Source: CAZJRB01 sp964547995 (GTDB lineage Bacteria; Planctomycetota; Planctomycetia; Pirellulales; Thermoguttaceae). Taken from it: a stretch of DNA of 64,000 nucleotides. The notes below the pieces were generated by a model, which was given only the letters and a program-made list of their open reading frames with translations, was not told the origin of the DNA and searched no databases. Positions 60,601 through 64,000 of this stretch are shown here, piece after piece (position 1 is the stretch's first letter; each line of letters opens with the position of its first letter). The translations under genes and the position numbers were made by a program. The DNA is taken from assembly GCA_964547995.1 (NCBI GenBank), contig CAZJRB010000022.1:6659-70658 (forward strand), read 5' to 3'.

Positions 60601-61508
60601 TCGAACGTCCCGGTGCGGCAATCGCCGGCTACCAGGCAGTACTCGTAGTCCTGCTGGAAGCCGATATTACCCGGCGGGAGTTTGCACTCGTATCGGTATC
60701 GACCTTCAGGCCGGGTCATGGGCACGGCCTGATCGATGGTCTGCCCGTCGGCCGTGTTGTAGATAAGCGTGATCGGCTCTCCAGTCCGCAGGCCTTTGAC
60801 CTCGGCAGAAACGGCTACCTGCTCACCATGGTAAGCCATCGTATCGCCCGGCTTCACGTCCTTGATCACTACCCTCGTTGGGGCGTCGATCGCGCCCCAG
60901 GGCCAAATCACGCGAAACGCCGAAGTCAACGGGCTCTTGGGCGAAAGGGCCAGGTAAAGACAGAATATCGCCAGCGTGCCGATCAACACGTAGGCCAACC
61001 GCATTACGTGGCCGCGATCGACGGTAGTTTCCGGCGGGACCGTCGTAAGATCGACGGCCGCCCGACGCTGCAAGGCATGGTAAATAACCTTGGGCATCTC
61101 CTTGCGCTGCGACCGTATCAACAGGAAGTTGATCAGGCTGTTCTTCAACGAGGGCCGCCCACGCTCGATGGTGTGCGCGGCAAAGACGGGATTGATCCGG
61201 CGGATCAAGGGCGGCAGAACACGCAGGTAAAAGTAATAGCTCCCGCCGGCCAGCAACCCGAGAAGCAAGAAGAACCGGCCCCAAAATCCCAATCCCCCGG
61301 ATACCAGCCAATGGTCGATCATGGCCACAAGGAGCAGATAGGCAAGCGCGCCGATCGCCAACGTAATCAGGCCGTCGGCGATGTCGACGCCCTTGACTTG
61401 ACGTTGCGTGTCCAACAGCCGCTCTTCGATGAAGGCCTCGCACTGATCCGTGCCAGACTCCTTCTTCGGCCCTGCGTCCTTATTAGGGGTAACTGTCCCG
61501 CTTGCCAT
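57672..61508 (-). CDS. membrane protein with very long Gln/Gly-rich region (DUF4175-like)
   Basis: A 1278-residue protein. Three membrane helices lie near the N terminus (DGLITLAIGALAYLLLVAMI, FWGRFFLLLGLLAGGSYYFY, and about 168-190), followed by beta-rich domains (about 200-545) with DVKPGDTMAYHGEQVAVSAE and RYWAEARDNKSPEPN. Residues about 555-1110 are extremely rich in Gln, Gly, Lys and Glu, with repeats of QQQGGQKQGG type. A conserved-looking end follows (LDYAKEATDLGLEHLRDQMK, LGWTPEEARQFIERWEQM). It resembles proteins labelled DUF4175 in planctomycetes. Function unknown, probably envelope-related. Confidence 0.85.
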   Translation of the reverse strand: MASGTVTPNKDAGPKKESGTDQCEAFIEERLLDTQRQVKGVDIADGLITLAIGALAYLLLVAMIDHWLVSGGLGFWGRFFLLLGLLAGGSYYFYLRVLPPLIRRINPVFAAHTIERGRPSLKNSLINFLLIRSQRKEMPKVIYHALQRRAAVDLTTVPPETTVDRGHVMRLAYVLIGTLAIFCLYLALSPKSPLTSAFRVIWPWGAIDAPTRVVIKDVKPGDTMAYHGEQVAVSAEVKGLRTGEPITLIYNTADGQTIDQAVPMTRPEGRYRYECKLPPGNIGFQQDYEYCLVAGDCRTGTFEIKVQIAPTITVDRVEYDYPAYTGLARSVDERQGDVRAIEGTKVTVHASANQQIKRAEIDLDCDGVHGLKMYTDGNKATGGFDLGFDPEIPSRPAHECYQLRFTDARGLANRQPTRYRIEVIPDLPPEVDVIEPEKDEVRIPCDGHQRMRFRAVDPDFAISSVRLRVEHRGRLMPVQPLLDQVHHGEFVGEYSFQPKRLGLKPGDRVRYWAEARDNKSPEPNRAETASRWIIVVGPEVVEPPAVPPNDPQHDPRHRAPQIEQRPQPQSEPQQPLEQPPQAEQQKPEQQPQPDQQARQQQREQKQEGKQERGEQAQEGARESRTEQQQPGNEGSTEPIDSKTQDGDAFEEILKHREKQQETGRQQNESQQEGGQKSGQQGTQQQKSKQQGEQQQDARQQGEQQSGQQNGQQNGQQQGEQQQGEQQRGQKPGQQQSEQQEGGRQSRQQGGQKQGTETDGQQGEQQQGGQQKGGQQQSGQRGEQQPGGQQQGGQKQGGQKQGGQQQGGQQQGGQQQGARQGEQKQGGQKQGGQQQGGQQQGGRQTGEQKQTEQKQGGQQQGSKQQGGSERKSQQGQQSGGRKQSEQQQSGQKQDGQKQGGQKQPGEKQAGKQSGGKQQGGQQQENRQQGGEQKGAQQQGGQQQKSEKKQGGKSEGSPAAQGGNKPKKEKKDGQSGKAGQGQSKKEKSKGKSPSGSEQQSEGKGETSGDQSGKGQEGGGQKSPQPGKGAAGSSTDADVGGAASNKQGGGQTGQRAGEQVETDRQTGTSATESDSKGAGKHRQRPGAGGEGRRPSEETGKEGGSPMQDSPPEGGQPGNQASNGPGATGHGNTQPGGGDNVQNRSVIPPKKSEAAGADKANLDYAKEATDLGLEHLRDQMKQPDSELLKRLGWTPEEARQFIERWEQMNRGAEQEGPGGDQARRARDDALRGLGLRPRGTELRGGNMGTNHVEKREATRHKPPGAWNEWMKAYTHGVAGEGR

Positions 61509-61656
61509 GGGGGTATTCCGATGGGTTGCCCTTCAATCTGTATTATAGACGCAATTGGCCGGCTTGGGATTCCCTTTCCCCAAGAAAAATATTGGATACC
61601 CCATTGTTAGGGTTGGCGCCAAATGGCACCATGCGCCGTTTTCCAGAACTCGGTCC

Positions 61657-62697
61657 TTATTTCCCTCTTGCCAGGAGTCCGTTGATAACCAGAGCAACCA
61701 TCAGCACAATGCCGGTCAGGAGCGACCGGGCAAAGTCGTCGACGGGGATTGCAATGAAACCCAACGAGATCGTGTTCAGTTGCAGCAGCCCGACCTGCAA
61801 TACGGCAAATGTCGCTACCCCGATAACGGTCTTCCCTATGCTCCCCTCACCCCCGAATAGACTGGTCCCCCCCAGGACCACACAGGCAACTGCGCTTAAC
61901 AACATCTCCTGGTTCTGATCCAGCGTGGCCTTGTTCATCTGCCCGGCTTTGACCAACCCGCTGATTCCGGCAGTCACCGCACAGATGGCCATACAGGCAA
62001 TGACGACCCAACCGGTCCGAATCCCGGCCAGCCGGGCCGCTTCACGATTGCCGCCGGTCGCGTAGATGTACCGTCCAAAGCGGGTGTACCTCAGAACGAA
62101 GTGGCTCAACAAAAGGACGACGACGGCCAGGATCATGCTGCGAGGAAGCGAGGTTCCCCCAATATCATCATTGCCGATGCTCCGCAACAAGCCGGGCACA
62201 ACGTGCGGTTCGCCGCGAGTCAGGATTTGCGCGAGGCCCTTGGCGATGAACATCATGGCCAACGAGATAATAAAGCTCGGAAGCCGTGAAGTTACGGTCA
62301 GCATACCCGACAGAAACCCGAGCAAGGCGCAACTTGCCAGCGGGAGTAGAATGACAAGAGAAACCATCCACGCGGAGGCAGCCCCGTGGCCGCCGGGCTC
62401 TCCCATCCACACGAACAACCAACCGCAGAAGCAAGCCGACCACACCGCCATATTGCCCACGGCCAGGTCGATCTCGCCGCACAGCAGCACGTAGGTCAGG
62501 CCGACCGAAACGATTGCCAGGACGGATCCCCTCTCCAGAATCAACATGAGCGAACCCAACTTCAAGAAGCTCGGCGCCGCAAAGGTGAAGAAGATGACCA
62601 GCACCGCCAGACTCACCAGCGGGGCAATGTCCCGAGCTTCCCAGCGGCCGAAACCACGCCGCAGCAACGATCCAGTACTGGTCTTGGTTCCCGGCAT
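61657..62697 (-). CDS. sugar ABC transporter permease (RbsC family)
   Basis: A 346-residue membrane protein with about ten helices. Family landmarks are GEIDLAVGNMAVWSA, LTVTSRLPSFIISLAMMFIA, LRYTRFGRYIYATGGNREAA and LAGIRTG, and the C-terminal VVLGGTSLFGGEGSIGKT, all typical of ribose-type importers. It is the second component of the import cluster at the window end; the solute-binding protein gene is just upstream on the strand. No ATPase gene is seen within the window. Confidence 0.93.
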   Translation of the reverse strand: MPGTKTSTGSLLRRGFGRWEARDIAPLVSLAVLVIFFTFAAPSFLKLGSLMLILERGSVLAIVSVGLTYVLLCGEIDLAVGNMAVWSACFCGWLFVWMGEPGGHGAASAWMVSLVILLPLASCALLGFLSGMLTVTSRLPSFIISLAMMFIAKGLAQILTRGEPHVVPGLLRSIGNDDIGGTSLPRSMILAVVVLLLSHFVLRYTRFGRYIYATGGNREAARLAGIRTGWVVIACMAICAVTAGISGLVKAGQMNKATLDQNQEMLLSAVACVVLGGTSLFGGEGSIGKTVIGVATFAVLQVGLLQLNTISLGFIAIPVDDFARSLLTGIVLMVALVINGLLARGK

Positions 62698-62730
62698 GGT
62701 TCAACAATCGTGTCCGCTAGCCCACATGAT

Positions 62731-62757
62731 ATAAAGCCGCGACCGGTGGTCGCGCCC
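62731..62757. repeat. single A-family hairpin
   Basis: ATAAAGCCGCGACCGGTGGT plus CGCGCC in the 100-bp spacer between the solute-binding protein and permease genes. Confidence 0.75.
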
Positions 62758-62797
62758 CGCGGAAGACAAAGCCGTGGTAGCTCGTGTCCGCCGGCAG

Positions 62798-63856
62798 TCA
62801 CACCAAACAGTGTTTCGGGTCGCTGAGGTAGAACATCGCGTCGATATTGCCGGCTTCCTTGGAGACCAAAGGACTGGGCAGGAGGATCTCGGGCGGGACG
62901 TCTTCAAGCGTCTCACCGTTGCGGCAGATGAACTGCCCCACCACCAGCGACATCATGTGGATCATGCACGTCGGGTTGACCGTGGTCGCCGCCAGTTGTC
63001 CGTCGCGAATACCGGTCAGCCCCTCCTTCTGACCGTCGCACGCCGTGATAACCATCTTCTCGTGTACCGTGTCCTCGAGCGTGGGGATGCTGGCCAGGGC
63101 CATGTCGTCGTTGTGGAAGAAGGCCCCGGCAATCGGCTCGACGCTTTGTTGCAGGAGGGCCTGGAAGTTGTCGCGGGCCATTTCGGGCTTCCAGTCACAC
63201 CATCGCACGCCGCCGCCCATCACCTCGACGTCCGGGTACTTCGACACGATCTTGTTAAACCCCTTCTCGCGTTGACGGGCACCACTGTGGGCGCTGTAGC
63301 CGCCGATGTGGATCACCTTTCCCCGGCCGCCGATCCGGTCCATCAGGTATTGGGTGCTCGACTCGGCGATCTTCATGTGATCGGCCGAAATCTGCACCCA
63401 GACGCCCGTGTCGCGCAGCCGGTCCTTTTCGACGATCAGCGTATCCATGCCCATGACCGGAATCCCGCGTTTTTGCAGCCGTTTGATCGGCTGTTCCAGT
63501 GCGCCGATTTGCAGGGCCTGAAACCCAACGAAGTCCCAATCCTCGCCAGCGAGCAGGTCGATTTTCTGTCGTTGTGTTTCGGCGTTCAGTTCTCCGTCGA
63601 ACCAGTGGACATCGACGTCCAGCAGGTCGCCCCAGAGCATCACGGTGTCGCGGCCCAGTTTACACCACGTGGTGGCCACTCCGCCGTTGGAGAAGGCGGC
63701 CCTGAGGCGTTTTCGCCCATTGCCGCTGTCGTTCTTGCCTGCCGTCGGTTGCTGGGCGCACCCGGTCATCGCGGCCGCGAGCCCCGCTGTGCCGCCGGCT
63801 GCGGCGTGCTTCAGAAAGCCGCGACGCGAGGTTGTCGTGCAATCGTGTTTCGACAT
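62798..63856 (-). CDS. Tat-exported sugar-binding lipoprotein
   Basis: A 352-residue periplasmic-binding-protein-fold protein. It has a twin-arginine signal ending in a lipobox (SRRGFLKHAAAGGTAGLAAA then MTGC), so it is probably Tat-exported and lipid-anchored. The binding domain includes WDFVGFQALQIGALEQPIKR, KRGIPVMGMDTLIV, GGRGKVIHIGG and AFFHNDDMALASIPTLED, VITACDGQKEGL, all typical of ribose/galactose-type binding proteins. It precedes the permease gene. AGGAG lies just before the ATG at 63856. Confidence 0.92.
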   Translation of the reverse strand: MSKHDCTTTSRRGFLKHAAAGGTAGLAAAMTGCAQQPTAGKNDSGNGRKRLRAAFSNGGVATTWCKLGRDTVMLWGDLLDVDVHWFDGELNAETQRQKIDLLAGEDWDFVGFQALQIGALEQPIKRLQKRGIPVMGMDTLIVEKDRLRDTGVWVQISADHMKIAESSTQYLMDRIGGRGKVIHIGGYSAHSGARQREKGFNKIVSKYPDVEVMGGGVRWCDWKPEMARDNFQALLQQSVEPIAGAFFHNDDMALASIPTLEDTVHEKMVITACDGQKEGLTGIRDGQLAATTVNPTCMIHMMSLVVGQFICRNGETLEDVPPEILLPSPLVSKEAGNIDAMFYLSDPKHCLV

Positions 63857-64000
63857 GGGGAACTCCTTTGGTAACCGCAGGTCATCCCCTTGATAATAAG
63901 CAGTTTCACCGGGATGTGCAAGTACCATGACTTCTGCAGCCCGGCTAGCTAGTGCCAGTCGGAAAAAGGCTGATTTGGCGTCAGGAAGCGGGCGAAAGCT

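Overview
The window looks like a chromosomal segment of a planctomycete, most likely in or near the order Pirellulales. This is an inference from gene content: a subtilase with an LEPR-type N-terminal sorting motif, an SHD1-domain protein, a sulfatase, a bacterial Ser/Thr kinase fused to sensor-like and LamG-like modules, a TPR/O-GlcNAc-transferase-like protein, Tat-exported TIM-barrel and solute-binding proteins, and many small palindromic intergenic repeats. No rRNA, tRNA, CRISPR array, phage or complete insertion sequence was seen. Base composition is high-GC throughout.

Layout. 1-3.8 kb: TPR lipoprotein, two small unknowns, an FHA protein and a LipM-like octanoyltransferase. 3.8-8.5 kb: the complete glycine cleavage set on the minus strand (gcvT, gcvH, gcvPA, gcvPB), followed by the octanoyltransferase gene, which matches the lipoyl need of GcvH. 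9-19 kb: housekeeping genes (pseudouridine synthase, PyrK-like subunit, S20, coaD, mcsA-mcsB, trpE). 19-23.2 kb: an unstable accessory stretch with toxin-antitoxin-like genes, an orphan, a duplicated scar made of trpE and antitoxin fragments, an IclR regulator with a clear promoter and operator, and a HicA-like pair. 23.2-27.3 kb: Tat TIM-barrel protein, a secreted caspase/gingipain-like candidate, an enolase-superfamily protein lacking both catalytic lysines, and a YgiN-like monooxygenase. 27.4-33.2 kb: a three-gene ABC-2 export system. 33.2-38.1 kb: HicB with a HicA remnant, then pyrB, pyrC and a UDP-sugar dehydrogenase. 38-50.5 kb: large exported or signalling proteins (kinase, subtilase, sulfatase, GH99-like). 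50.5-57.5 kb: Hsp20 behind a sigma-54-type promoter, the TPR/OGT protein, nadB and an SHD1 hydrolase-like protein. 57.6-64 kb: a very long Gln/Gly-rich membrane protein and part of a sugar ABC importer.

The most unusual content lies between genes. Several families of palindromic elements recur. One family (here A, core GCGACCGGTGGTCGC) is interrupted twice at the same internal site by another (B) with apparent 5-bp target duplications. A third family shares long terminal inverted repeats but carries unrelated hairpin cores. Separately, tandem arrays with a 7-bp period but unrelated sequences fill the spacers between same-strand genes (gcvH-gcvPA, ABC ATPase-permease, pyrB-pyrC, hydrolase-nadB) and often touch a start or stop codon. 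All function calls come from motif recognition by eye; no database search was possible.
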